A stretch of 59,839 bases of DNA from NCBI GenBank assembly GCA_002426755.1, contig DINI01000006.1, positions 246,318 through 306,156 on the forward strand, read 5' to 3'. Positions 46,956-55,624 of this stretch are shown here, piece after piece. A program made the position numbers and the translations under genes. Source of the DNA: Flavobacteriaceae bacterium UBA5544. Its GTDB lineage: Bacteria > Bacteroidota > Bacteroidia > Flavobacteriales > Flavobacteriaceae. The notes beneath the pieces were generated by a model. It searched no databases and was not told where the DNA came from. It was given only the letters and a program-made list of their open reading frames with translations. Each line of letters starts with the position of its first letter. Within the stretch, counting starts at the first letter, position 1.

Positions 46956-47327
46956 TTAAAAAGGAGATTTGTCCTTTGAGCCTCTCGCATCCGCCAGCCA
47001 CTTGCCATTTTGCTTAACCAGTTTAAAAAGGCCTGGTGTCTTATCATAGGCTGTCGTATATTTTACCCAAGCCACATCACCCATAATGGTATCCTGCAAA
47101 ACAGTAAAGTTTGAATCATCCTTTACCGTCGCATTAAACATATTTATAGTATTCATATAATTAGAATATGCCTGTGGTGTTGAGTTGGCTTTTAAAGCTT
47201 CCTCATCCTTTTCATAAAAGCTTTCAATAACAATCTGGGCTGTAGCACTTGGCCCAGAAACTTTAGTATCAGAATCGGCACAAGAAAGGAACAACAGTAC
47301 GAGTGAGAAAACAATAATTTTTTTCAT
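46956..47327 (-). CDS. Small lipoprotein, end of the tra operon
   Basis: A 123-residue lipoprotein with a clear signal (MKKIIVFSLVLLFLSCADSD, lipobox Cys 16) and a DUF4878-like fold in the mature part (AQIVIESFYEKDEEAL ... VAWVKYTT ... LVKQNGKWLADA). It starts 6 bp after the traN stop codon, so it is the last gene of the T4SS operon. At this place other ICEs encode surface-exclusion or pore-associated lipoproteins, but this one could simply be structural. Confidence 0.72.
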   Translation of the reverse strand: MKKIIVFSLVLLFLSCADSDTKVSGPSATAQIVIESFYEKDEEALKANSTPQAYSNYMNTINMFNATVKDDSNFTVLQDTIMGDVAWVKYTTAYDKTPGLFKLVKQNGKWLADARGSKDKSPF

Positions 47328-47333
47328 AATATT

Positions 47334-48167
47334 TTAATTTGGGTTATTGATATATCTATGTGATATTTTCATTTCTATATTGCGTTCGCCATCTTTCTCG
47401 TTCAATTCTAAAATCGCCCTACGGTCATTAGATAATGAAAATTTGGGCAATACATAAACGAAGCGAACCGTCTCACTTTTTGCAATTTTTGAAGGCAGAT
47501 TGTGTTTGTACGTTGGTTCTTGATACAGGCGTTGTAACGATTTTCTTTTCCCTTTTTGTCTTGTTTCAATCGAAAGGTTCAAGAAATTCAAATCGTAATC
47601 CAAAGTAGAATTATTCTCAATCTGGATAACGAAGTAGAGTTCTTTCTTATCAAAAACAATATTCTCAACACTCAAAACGATACCTTCATTTCGCTTTTTA
47701 ATTCGACCTATACGCTGGTTTCTGTTAAGAAGATACGAGCAGAATTTTTGGTAGTAATACGTTCTATTATCTACACGTTCTTCAGAGGATTCAGCAAGAA
47801 TCGAATCGACCTTAATCGGTTTCTCATTCCCTATACTATTAGATAACGGAATGAAATAATTGAGCTTAGATAGCTGTTTTTTATATCTTACAATATACGA
47901 AAAAATTGAACCATTTCTATTGACTACCAGTAGATTACTTTCTTTGCCAGGCTTTGCTTGAAGAAGTCCAAAATACTGTTCTTTTTCACGGTTGTAGGTA
48001 AAAACAAAATTATCTGAACCGGTTATACCTTGCCGAATAGGTTCAGGGAAGAATAATGCAACGTTTTTGGTGTCGTTGGCATATATGGTATCGAGGACTG
48101 TAGTTGTTTGCGCTTTCGCGAAAGCGAAACTTAAAACAAGAGTGGAAATTATGATATACTTTTTCAT
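47334..48167 (-). CDS. traN: Conjugative transfer protein TraN (DUF4138, VirB9-like)
   Basis: A 277-residue periplasmic protein with a signal peptide (about 1-19) and the TraN/DUF4138 pattern: TTTVLDTIYANDTKNVALFF, PIRQGITGSDNFVFTYN and a C-terminal beta domain. It should form the outer-membrane core layer of the T4SS with TraM. It follows traM by 31 bp. CTnDOT-type TraN proteins are of similar length. Confidence 0.88.
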   Translation of the reverse strand: MKKYIIISTLVLSFAFAKAQTTTVLDTIYANDTKNVALFFPEPIRQGITGSDNFVFTYNREKEQYFGLLQAKPGKESNLLVVNRNGSIFSYIVRYKKQLSKLNYFIPLSNSIGNEKPIKVDSILAESSEERVDNRTYYYQKFCSYLLNRNQRIGRIKKRNEGIVLSVENIVFDKKELYFVIQIENNSTLDYDLNFLNLSIETRQKGKRKSLQRLYQEPTYKHNLPSKIAKSETVRFVYVLPKFSLSNDRRAILELNEKDGERNIEMKISHRYINNPN

Positions 48168-48198
48168 AAGAGTGTGTTTTTAAATGCCCATTATGGGC

Positions 48199-49128
48199 TC
48201 ATAATTTAGGTTTTAGAATTAATTTATAATTATTCAATACCGTAACTTTTACGTTTCGGTTGTTACGTCTGAGTACTTTGGATATACCACCAACTTGTGG
48301 TACGGTGGGAATGTTGATATCGCCAATAATATCGTCCAAGACTTCGGTGGTGGCTTCAGCTCGAAAATTGTTCTCGACATAAATGCCCTCACTACCATCT
48401 GACAAATCGAATGCTTTGAGTTTAGTAGGATGGTGCTTTATATTTTCAATTTCAATTAAAGCTCGATTGGGCTGAAAGCTGATAAACCCAAAAATTGGTG
48501 TGTTATTCGGCATCTGCTTACCATTTATTATTGCAGGTTTGGTAAGGCGCATTCGTAATCTGGTATTCGCTTTGACTATTTGGTCGCCATCTACTACTAC
48601 GTAAATTGTTTCATCAGTATTACCGATGATTGAAAACTCGTTGGGTTTTGGCGATGCGGCAAAGAACAATTGATGTTCTAAGCCTAATTCTTTGGCTTCA
48701 ATTTTTTGTTCTCGTTTGATTTCTGATGAATCGATTTGTTTTGTGCTTTTTTGAGCAACTTTTCTCTGTCCCAGATTTTGATAGCGTTTTTCAGAATATC
48801 GAATTTTGCCAGCATCGTAAATACTATCCACAATACGTTCTTTTTCACGTTCGGGCAAATCTGGGTCGTAAAAGCCCAACGAGTCTATAAGCTTTTCATC
48901 ATAGATGCTGGGTGCGTTATTTTCACGCACTTCCTTTAAATCATTGATGGCATCCAGTTTAGAATCGTACTCTTTTTGGTTTTCCTCTAAATCGGGAATT
49001 AATGTTTGTTGTAGGCTTTCGTTCTCGCTATCATCATCGCCCATTACCATTACGGAATAGGAAATAAGGAATATGAAAATCACCGCCAATACTGCTGCAA
49101 ATACTATTTTGTTCTTTTCTACTTTCAT
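48199..49128 (-). CDS. traM: Conjugative transfer protein TraM (VirB10-like)
   Basis: A 309-residue bitopic inner-membrane protein. An N-terminal membrane helix (about 9-28, FAAVLAVIFIFLISYSVMVM) is followed by a long charged, periplasmic helical region (about 35-140) and a C-terminal beta-barrel-like domain containing ANTRLRMRLTKPA and GFISFQPNRALIEIENIKHH, as in VirB10/TraM proteins. It spans the envelope in the T4SS. It is somewhat shorter than CTnDOT TraM. Confidence 0.88.
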   Translation of the reverse strand: MKVEKNKIVFAAVLAVIFIFLISYSVMVMGDDDSENESLQQTLIPDLEENQKEYDSKLDAINDLKEVRENNAPSIYDEKLIDSLGFYDPDLPEREKERIVDSIYDAGKIRYSEKRYQNLGQRKVAQKSTKQIDSSEIKREQKIEAKELGLEHQLFFAASPKPNEFSIIGNTDETIYVVVDGDQIVKANTRLRMRLTKPAIINGKQMPNNTPIFGFISFQPNRALIEIENIKHHPTKLKAFDLSDGSEGIYVENNFRAEATTEVLDDIIGDINIPTVPQVGGISKVLRRNNRNVKVTVLNNYKLILKPKL

Positions 49129-49159
49129 AATCTTGGTTTTTTAAATGCCGATTTTCGGC

Positions 49160-49774
49160 TCAACTATCATCATTCAGTTTTTTTAAAGTGTTTTCGAAGT
49201 AATTTGTAATTAGAAGTCCGTGCGGATTGTTGGGAAAGTTTCGGTCAACCATAATCAGGTTTCCAGTTGAAAACAGTTCGTAGGTGTCAATTATTGAACC
49301 TCTGTTAATTTCAAAAATGGTGGTGGTTGTAAAACTATACGAGCCATTATTTTCGTTTATCCTTGAGTCAATACTCAATACTTTTTGAACCAATGAATAC
49401 TGAAGCAACCTGTTGTAAACACCATCGGCTTTTTTCTGGCGGTAAAGATTGTCCACAGAACTATTGCCTAACCAAAGTGCTTTTTCCAAATTCCTTTCAT
49501 AGTTACTGGCATCGATGTTATAGAAGTAGTTGTGGAACAGTTCTAAATGTGCCAGAGCTTCGACTCTAAAATTCTCTTTTTGAGTTACGAGCTTCAGGGG
49601 AATTATACTGCCATCTGTATTGATGGCAAAAGCACTATTGAGCGCTTTTTGATTTGTATTGAATACCATCCAAACTGAAAAGGTACTGGACAGTAAGGCA
49701 CAGACAACAACTGCCAAAACGATAAACCGATTCAATTTTAGGACGTTATAAATATTCTTGTATGGTGTTTTCAT
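49160..49774 (-). CDS. traK: Conjugative transfer protein TraK (VirB8-like)
   Basis: A 204-residue protein with a short cytoplasmic start, one membrane helix (about 18-38, FIVLAVVVCALLSSTFSVWMVF) and a periplasmic NTF2-like domain (LAHLELFHNYFYNIDASNYE), the pattern of TraK/VirB8. It is an assembly scaffold for the T4SS. It lies between traJ and traM, as in CTnDOT. Confidence 0.9.
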   Translation of the reverse strand: MKTPYKNIYNVLKLNRFIVLAVVVCALLSSTFSVWMVFNTNQKALNSAFAINTDGSIIPLKLVTQKENFRVEALAHLELFHNYFYNIDASNYERNLEKALWLGNSSVDNLYRQKKADGVYNRLLQYSLVQKVLSIDSRINENNGSYSFTTTTIFEINRGSIIDTYELFSTGNLIMVDRNFPNNPHGLLITNYFENTLKKLNDDS

Positions 49775-49794
49775 ATTCTTATTTTTAATCTGCC

Positions 49795-50637
49795 TTAGGC
49801 AGTAAACAATCGGAGTGTAAAGGACGTTGCTCGTTTGTACAATTTGAATTTCAGGAAAACAATAAATGCAACAGAACCTAATTGAACCACAGGCGCAAAA
49901 AAGCCTTGACCTGTATCGGTACCAAATAAGTTAACCCAAAAATTGGTGTTGATTTCCGTATAAATAGCGTTAACAAATACATTGACTAAAAAGAATGCCG
50001 GCACTAACATATATACAGCAGCATACAACTTGAAGAATGTATAAGCAAGTGAACGGAATTTTTCAAATACTGCAAGGCTAATGACCAAAGGGAAGAACGC
50101 TTGCATTATCCCCAAAAGGAAAAAACGCTCTGCCAAGAATAGCGGATAGATGAACAAATCCAATATCCAGAGTATTGTACTTAAAATGAAAGCTAATATC
50201 TTGAACCCATATAAGGGTGTTACCAAGGCCTCATACAAAAGCGTCATTGCTGAACTCGCAGCATCAAAAAGACTTACATCTTCCTCTAACGGAATATCCT
50301 GCATCTGTAATGGCAATAATGCAGGTGCAGTCCCTCGATATTGACTTTCGATGGCCACTAAAATTCCATCGAAAAACCCTAATACCTGCGTTGAGAATAT
50401 GACCAGAATAACAATAGCAAAATTCTTTGCCAGTTCACCAGGACTCAATCCCCAAGTGTACCCGTCTTTGTCCGCAATACCTTCATTGTACTTTTTAAGG
50501 ATGTTGACCAGAAAGAACAGGACAGCAAGCGTTTTCATTCCGGCAATAGTATATTGCGAGAAGCTACTGTTCTGAATGGTCTGAAATACCGTATCGATAT
50601 ATTCCAATCCAATTCCTAAAAGTATGGTTGCGGTCAT
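49795..50637 (-). CDS. traJ: Conjugative transfer protein TraJ (VirB6-like)
   Basis: A 280-residue polytopic inner-membrane protein with about six hydrophobic segments (for example FLVNILKK region, FAIVILVIFSTQVLGFFDGIL, ILAFILSTILWILDLFIYPL). It corresponds to TraJ/VirB6, the T4SS channel base. Its start ATG lies 2 bp after the stop of the upstream gene at 50640, so translation is coupled. Confidence 0.88.
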   Translation of the reverse strand: MTATILLGIGLEYIDTVFQTIQNSSFSQYTIAGMKTLAVLFFLVNILKKYNEGIADKDGYTWGLSPGELAKNFAIVILVIFSTQVLGFFDGILVAIESQYRGTAPALLPLQMQDIPLEEDVSLFDAASSAMTLLYEALVTPLYGFKILAFILSTILWILDLFIYPLFLAERFFLLGIMQAFFPLVISLAVFEKFRSLAYTFFKLYAAVYMLVPAFFLVNVFVNAIYTEINTNFWVNLFGTDTGQGFFAPVVQLGSVAFIVFLKFKLYKRATSFTLRLFTA

Positions 50638-50639
50638 TT

Positions 50640-51221
50640 TTAATATCCTGTTTCGCGGTTATTTACTTTATCCTGCATTTTTCTGAATGAAATGATATCA
50701 CGATAGCGTTTCGTTTTTGTAGTGATGGTAGAAACCATTTGCTTTGATTCCAGTTCTTTTTCTTTCAAAATTGCGGCACGCTCTGCATCGCTCATTTTTA
50801 GATAGTCGCTTGATAGAACTTCATCAATAAAATCTACCGTGTCCAATGAATTTTGAACTATAGCATCAAACGATTCCATAACCCTGCTTACTTCATCTGG
50901 CTTTATATAAGGCGAGTTTAAAATGTCCTGTAAATCATTTTGCATTACCTGAATAAGGCGTTGATTGTTGTCTGCAATTTCTTGAACTGCTCTAAGTTGC
51001 TGAACCACATTTGAAACCTTTTCGATGGCCTCTTTTGCATCTTTTAAGAATTTTACAGACTTAATCATTTGAGCAGTCTGTTTACCCGATTCAATCAGTT
51101 GTTTTACCAAGCTGATAAAATTGGTATTGTCATAAGTGGGCATTCCTTGGGCAGTAGCGTTGCCCGACATAAATAAGGTCAATGCTACTGTCATTACTAA
51201 AATTTTGAATTTTGTCTTCAT
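50640..51221 (-). CDS. Periplasmic conjugative transfer protein (TraI/VirB5-like)
   Basis: A 193-residue exported protein. The signal peptide ends near residue 24 (LFMSGNATAQG) and the mature part is long alpha-helical/coiled-coil (VKFLKDAKEAIEKVSNVVQQ). Position between the VirB4-type ATPase and TraJ matches TraI in CTnDOT, and the structure resembles VirB5-type pilus-tip proteins. The match is by position and architecture, so the specific name is held back. Confidence 0.72.
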   Translation of the reverse strand: MKTKFKILVMTVALTLFMSGNATAQGMPTYDNTNFISLVKQLIESGKQTAQMIKSVKFLKDAKEAIEKVSNVVQQLRAVQEIADNNQRLIQVMQNDLQDILNSPYIKPDEVSRVMESFDAIVQNSLDTVDFIDEVLSSDYLKMSDAERAAILKEKELESKQMVSTITTKTKRYRDIISFRKMQDKVNNRETGY

Positions 51222-51225
51222 AATG

Positions 51226-53628
51226 TTATGTTTTAGATGTGAATTGAATTATTGCTTTTTCCATATCGTGATGCTCGTTGTAGAGCTTTATTATTTCTTC
51301 GTTTTCCTGTCCGTCGGTTAAGTAAGCCGCATAGACTTCCTTCGGAACTTCAAGACGGAAGATGTTACTTTCCCTACCGATTTTAATGAACATTTCGGTG
51401 TACTTCCGTGGCCCGGAAAGGTTGTTTTTGATGGACTTTAATTGGTTTAAATCGTGGCTTGAAAGATTAAGGCGTTTGACCAATTCGGCATAGCCTTTTT
51501 CGTTGTTAAGGCTGTAAATGACCTGTGTATTTTCAAGGATGCTTGCAGATGTTGAATTGTTGGGAAGTTGATTGATGGATTGAAGAATGATACCAATAGC
51601 ACCGTTCTGTTTACGGATGGCTTGATAATAGAATTCTACGCTTTCAAGAACGTTCTCGAACTTCAGTTGCTTGGCAAACTCGTCAAATAGGATGATACCT
51701 TTTTCAGCCCTATTTTTCCAAATGGTTCTTTGGATGGCTGACTTAATCAGCTTCAACATTACGGACAGGATTTCCTTATTGTCTTTGACTTCATCGAGTT
51801 CAAAAACAATCAAACGTTTGTCCTCTATTTTATAGGTTTGGTCTTCACTCACTTCAAACAGAAAACTATATAGACCATCGCCGACATATTCGGACATTAC
51901 GTGCAAAAAGCTGGTAACGTTGAAGTAGTCGGGATGGATTTTTAGGGTGTCAAGAAGATCCTCTTGATTCCTTTCTATAAAATTGTAAAATCCTTCGAGC
52001 GAATGATTTTCTGAAATGCTATTGTAATAATGACGCAATATTTTTTTGACTGAAACCGACTGTGCTTTAGTAACCTTTAAATCTGAAGCGAACAGCTCAA
52101 AAAGGAAAACAGACAAATCTTCCAATCGTTCAGGTGTCAGATCATTTGTATCACTTATATAAAAAGGATTGATGCCAAGATTTTTTCCACTTTCGTACCG
52201 AAGTACCGTATATTTTTCAGGATATAGTTTGGCAAATTTAGTGTACGAGCCACCCAAGTCGATAATGACCAGACGAACACCACTTTCAAAGTATTGGCGT
52301 AAAATATTATTGGCTAAAAAGGATTTACCCTCGCCCGTTGGTGCGAAAATGGCAAAATTCCGAGCCTTGATACGTTTTTTTCGCTCGTCCCAAACATCTT
52401 TTAGAACAGGAATATTATGCTCTCTATCATTGAAGATGATTCCGGTAGTATCAGATTTGTAATTGGTATTATTGATGAATAGGCATAATGCGTGTTTTAA
52501 ATCGGTAACATATAAATCGTTGTTCGAGAAATTGGACGAAAAACAGCAGTAACTGTTTAATATATAATTCTTGCGCTCTTCGCCTCTCGGATAGTATGGA
52601 ATAATATCCAGTTCCTTAAATTCAGTTTTAATTTTTGAAGTTATTTTGTCTAGGTCTTTGGCTTCTTTAGACCAATACACAATATTGAGATGACCACGAA
52701 TAATCCGTGCATTGTCATCGGCATTGATTTGGTCAAGAATATGTTGGATTTTCCCCAAAACCACTTTGTTCTGTGAACCGAAATTGGAACTCTTGTTAAG
52801 TTCCTCGACTTTCTTGTCGAGCAGCTTGCGCCACTTTTGTTTGTCGTCGAGATATAAAATCTGATTGACAATGTGGTTTTCGTTAAGCGTAAGCCCTAAG
52901 CCATCAATAAACCCTTGATGAAACACAAAATCGTCAGATGTGAATTTCTCATTGGTTTTGCTACTCTGTACACTTTCGCCAAAGCACAGTTCGCTATTGA
53001 TGGCAAGGGCATCAAAATGGTTTTCGCCAATATTGACGCTTTTCTTATCTAATAGAATGTCGGTATCGAAGCCTTCGTTGAAGCCATTGAAATAGCCATT
53101 TGTGAGTTTCTGAATCCCTTCCGCTTTAAGCGGAAGGAATGCCATCTTTCGGCTATTATTGATAAAGGAAACAGAATCGCTTACAGAGTTTACAAAACTC
53201 TTAATGTTATCGTCCAGTTCCTGTACAATTCCCTTTGAAATTTTTCTAAAGGGATTGACATATTTTGAATTGTTGAGCGCTTTGTTTTTGGTCAAGATGA
53301 AAAACAAATAGCACTTGTGCTCAATATGTCCACGACCTTTAAAATGCTCGTGCGTTGCTTTTTCTAAAAATGTTTTATTCGGAAGCTGTTCAGAAGAATA
53401 GGATTTCTTCAGGTATATATCCTGTTTATGAACCACAGTTCCCACAGGCAGCGATTTCAAAGCCTGAAACCAAGCACCGTGCATATCTTCAAAGTCCTTT
53501 TCGGAAAGCGAATAAATTTCAGGTAGATTCCCTGTATAGCACAAGACCACATTGCCATTATTGGCAAAGACGATATTGTCCTGAATATCTACGATGGGCT
53601 GATATGCCGAAAGGTTAATCTTATTCAT
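51226..53628 (-). CDS. traG: Conjugation ATPase TraG (VirB4-like)
   Basis: An 800-residue cytoplasmic ATPase that powers T4SS assembly and transport. The Walker A motif is APTGEGKSFLAN (about 425-436) and the Walker B motif GIILFDEFAKQL lies at about 645-656. The N-terminus has the TraG-type start (YQPIVDIQDNIVFANNGNVV). Length matches CTnDOT TraG. The 3' end of the upstream traF gene overlaps its first codons by 8 bp. In this naming, TraG means the VirB4 homologue and not the coupling protein. Confidence 0.93.
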   Translation of the reverse strand: MNKINLSAYQPIVDIQDNIVFANNGNVVLCYTGNLPEIYSLSEKDFEDMHGAWFQALKSLPVGTVVHKQDIYLKKSYSSEQLPNKTFLEKATHEHFKGRGHIEHKCYLFFILTKNKALNNSKYVNPFRKISKGIVQELDDNIKSFVNSVSDSVSFINNSRKMAFLPLKAEGIQKLTNGYFNGFNEGFDTDILLDKKSVNIGENHFDALAINSELCFGESVQSSKTNEKFTSDDFVFHQGFIDGLGLTLNENHIVNQILYLDDKQKWRKLLDKKVEELNKSSNFGSQNKVVLGKIQHILDQINADDNARIIRGHLNIVYWSKEAKDLDKITSKIKTEFKELDIIPYYPRGEERKNYILNSYCCFSSNFSNNDLYVTDLKHALCLFINNTNYKSDTTGIIFNDREHNIPVLKDVWDERKKRIKARNFAIFAPTGEGKSFLANNILRQYFESGVRLVIIDLGGSYTKFAKLYPEKYTVLRYESGKNLGINPFYISDTNDLTPERLEDLSVFLFELFASDLKVTKAQSVSVKKILRHYYNSISENHSLEGFYNFIERNQEDLLDTLKIHPDYFNVTSFLHVMSEYVGDGLYSFLFEVSEDQTYKIEDKRLIVFELDEVKDNKEILSVMLKLIKSAIQRTIWKNRAEKGIILFDEFAKQLKFENVLESVEFYYQAIRKQNGAIGIILQSINQLPNNSTSASILENTQVIYSLNNEKGYAELVKRLNLSSHDLNQLKSIKNNLSGPRKYTEMFIKIGRESNIFRLEVPKEVYAAYLTDGQENEEIIKLYNEHHDMEKAIIQFTSKT

Positions 53629-53899
53629 AGTTAAAACCTGAATTTCTTTTGTTACTTATAATTTTTGGAAAAGCGTTGGCTGTTTGAAAAATCTGTGGGT
53701 TGTGGCTAATTCTTGTCAAAGCCACATAGAGCGCAGCGTTAAAAACGAGAATACCTATAATCATCACGAAGCTGAAAGAGAAAATTACTATGAGCAATGA
53801 GGCCAATATGGAAACTATCATTAAGGCAAACAGGGAAATGGGGAAGCCAAAAATGACTGCCCGTTTCCTAATGTTTTTATAGACCTCGAACCGCTTCAT
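53621..53899 (-). CDS. traF: Conjugative transfer protein TraF (DUF4133, VirB3-like)
   Basis: A 92-residue membrane protein with two hydrophobic segments (about 15-35 and 38-58), the DUF4133/TraF pattern; VirB3-like proteins assist the VirB4 ATPase. Its ATG overlaps the last base of traE by one, and its own end overlaps traG by 8 bp. Confidence 0.88.
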   Translation of the reverse strand: MKRFEVYKNIRKRAVIFGFPISLFALMIVSILASLLIVIFSFSFVMIIGILVFNAALYVALTRISHNPQIFQTANAFPKIISNKRNSGFNYE

Positions 53900-54186
53900 T
53901 ATACAACGATTCCAATTAGGTAAGTGAAGATGCCGACTACTGCGCCAGCTATCAAAACAAATACAAGTACTCTGGTAATACCCTTTTTTAGGTCAGCATT
54001 TTCCCCAAAGAAATGCCCTGCATTAAACAGGAAACCGATGAGGAAAATGACCCCTAATATGATTGGAAAAATGGTTCGGATGGTGTTGGAAACATCATCG
54101 ACCGAATCTTCGATTCCCCCAATTTGTGCAAAAAGTGATGTTGAGAGCAACGACAAAAAAGTTGCCAAATAGATTGATTTTTTCAT
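53899..54186 (-). CDS. traE: Conjugative transfer protein TraE (DUF4134, VirB2-like pilin)
   Basis: A 95-residue protein with a signal peptide ending near residue 20 and two membrane helices (about 40-58 and 70-93) separated by a short polar loop (FGENADLKKG), the DUF4134/TraE pattern. It is probably the pilin-like subunit. It is the first gene of the tra operon, whose promoter must lie in 54187-54375. traA, traB and traD homologues are not present upstream. Confidence 0.88.
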   Translation of the reverse strand: MKKSIYLATFLSLLSTSLFAQIGGIEDSVDDVSNTIRTIFPIILGVIFLIGFLFNAGHFFGENADLKKGITRVLVFVLIAGAVVGIFTYLIGIVV

Positions 54187-54259
54187 AACGTAACAGTTTA
54201 AATTTTTGTGTTGTTTTCGTTATTGGAAATTTACATATATTTATTTACAAATACCTGAT

Positions 54260-54330
54260 AATCAAATATTTGTGAACAAAATATTATTTGATTTTGTTTG
54301 AATTCCTTTGTTATTATTTGATATCAAATT
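54260..54330. promoter_or_regulatory. Candidate operator cluster between tra operon and amidase gene
   Basis: The divergent promoter region holds several copies of ATTTGAT/ATCAAAT: ATCAAAT at 54261-54267, ATTTGAT at 54286-54292, and the perfect 14-bp palindrome ATTTGATATCAAAT at 54316-54329. This spacing suggests a dimeric regulator acting on both directions. The regulator is unknown. Confidence 0.5.
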
Positions 54331-54375
54331 CTATGACTTTTGGAAGTTGAATTGTTAATAACCCTAAAATTGAAA

Positions 54376-55005
54376 ATGAAAAAAGTGCTCAAAAACGTCA
54401 GTTTTATGATTTTGCTCTTGAAAATGTGTATCATTTTTGGACAGGAAACAGCCATTCAAAAAAGAATACTAATTGACGTTGGACACGGTGGAAAAGATTC
54501 TGGTGCGATAGGTGTAAATGGCATCCTAGAAAAAGATGTTGTACTCAATATTGCAAGTGCGATTTTGAAGCTAAATAACAAGTTGGATAAGCCTTTGGAT
54601 ATTTATTTGACCAGGTACAGCGATACACTTATTTCACTATCAGATAGAACCAAACTTGCCAAAGCTCTAAAAGCTGATTTATTTTTGTCGTTGCATTGCA
54701 ATCATTCGGATAATCCGAATGCTAGGGGTGTTGAAGTTTACGTGACAAATGCAGAATCCAAATATTCAGATGATTCTACTTGGTTTGCTTTTCAAGTGCA
54801 AGCCGCACTTAATAAAGAATTGGGATATGAAAGTAGAGGTGTCAAGTTTGCAAATTTTCAGGTACTTCGAGAAACGGTTGATGTTTGCACTTCTGTACTT
54901 ATAGAATTAGGGTTTTTGAGTAATAAAGATGAAGGCAACTATATTTCAAATTCTAACAATATCCAATTGATTGCCACAGCCATTTTGTTATCTATACAAA
55001 ACTAA
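54376..55005 (+). CDS. N-acetylmuramoyl-L-alanine amidase (Amidase_3)
   Basis: A 209-residue exported peptidoglycan amidase. After the signal peptide (MKKVLKNVSFMILLLKMCII..., to about residue 23) the catalytic domain shows LIDVGHGGKDSGAIG with the first zinc His and DSGA, ...VLNIA with the Glu, LSLHCNHSDN with the second His, and LIELGFLSNKDEG with the catalytic Glu region. All zinc-site motifs are present. It is divergent from the tra operon and probably opens the cell wall for the T4SS. I chose ATG 54376 rather than TTG 54340 because it gives a clean signal peptide. Confidence 0.9.
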   Translation: MKKVLKNVSFMILLLKMCIIFGQETAIQKRILIDVGHGGKDSGAIGVNGILEKDVVLNIASAILKLNNKLDKPLDIYLTRYSDTLISLSDRTKLAKALKADLFLSLHCNHSDNPNARGVEVYVTNAESKYSDDSTWFAFQVQAALNKELGYESRGVKFANFQVLRETVDVCTSVLIELGFLSNKDEGNYISNSNNIQLIATAILLSIQN

Positions 55006-55012
55006 TACTATT

Positions 55013-55111
55013 ATGAAAGACCTATTTTTAGAATTAACAAAGAGTTTAAAAGCGATTGTAATCCAATTTATTTCTGAAGTGATTTTCTTATATAAGTCTT
55101 TCAGAAATTAG
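55013..55111 (+). CDS. Possible 32-aa small protein
   Basis: An ATG 7 bp after the amidase stop opens a 32-codon frame (MKDLFLELTKSLKAIVIQFI...) with an amphipathic/hydrophobic centre. It could be a small membrane peptide. There is no strong ribosome site, and the support is only its position and composition. Confidence 0.3.
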   Translation: MKDLFLELTKSLKAIVIQFISEVIFLYKSFRN

Positions 55112-55184
55112 ATTATTTCCGCATAACACCCGCTATCTTATTTAAGACAACCAACTAAAAGTTAGAGCAGAATATAATTTAATA

Positions 55185-55224
55185 TTTAAGTATTTGCTTA
55201 AATAAGTAATTACTTTTACCTTTG
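55185..55224 (+). promoter_or_regulatory. Promoter and ArsR-type operator of the mercury operon
   Basis: TACCTTTG (55217-55224) is an exact Bacteroidota -7 element (TAnnTTTG). TTTG at 55193-55196 sits 20 nt upstream as the -33 element. The -33 is inside the inverted repeat TTTAAG-TATTTG-CTTAAA (55185-55202), the form of ArsR/SmtB operators, and a second palindrome AAGTAATTACTT lies at 55204-55215. Binding there would block the promoter until metal releases the repressor. Confidence 0.72.
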
Positions 55225-55242
55225 CTCGTCTAAAGCATTAAT

Positions 55243-55614
55243 ATGAAATTAGAAATATCCTGTACAAGAGCTGAGGCTGACCATAAGCAATTACTAAACT
55301 GTAGAACTACCATTGATGGTATGGCTAATGGTTTCGACAAAATATCGAAACTACTATCTATTTCAGGTAATGAAGTGCGCTTAAAAGTTCTATTTCTTTT
55401 AAATATGGAAAAAGAATTATGCCCTTGTGATTTAGCTGATATTTTAGGTATGAGTGTTCCTGCCGTTTCTCAGCATATACGAAAAATGAAAGATGCAGGT
55501 ATTATAAGCTCAAGGAGAGAAGGGCAAACCTTATACTATTCATTGAATGAGGATGAGACGGATATTCTGAATAGTATATTTAAGTCAATCAAATTAGAAA
55601 GAAAAACAGCATAA
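55243..55614 (+). CDS. ArsR/SmtB-family metal-responsive repressor
   Basis: A 123-residue winged-helix repressor. The HTH is CDLADILGMSVPAVSQHIR (about 62-80) followed by the beta wing (ISSRREGQTLYYSL). Cysteines at 7, 20, 60 and 62 could bind a thiophilic metal; C60-P-C62 just before the recognition helices matches the alpha-3-type site of ArsR/CadC proteins. It is first in the operon with MerTP, so mercury is the likely signal, and it should bind the inverted repeats just upstream. Confidence 0.88.
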   Translation: MKLEISCTRAEADHKQLLNCRTTIDGMANGFDKISKLLSISGNEVRLKVLFLLNMEKELCPCDLADILGMSVPAVSQHIRKMKDAGIISSRREGQTLYYSLNEDETDILNSIFKSIKLERKTA

Positions 55615-55624
55615 ATTTTTAATT

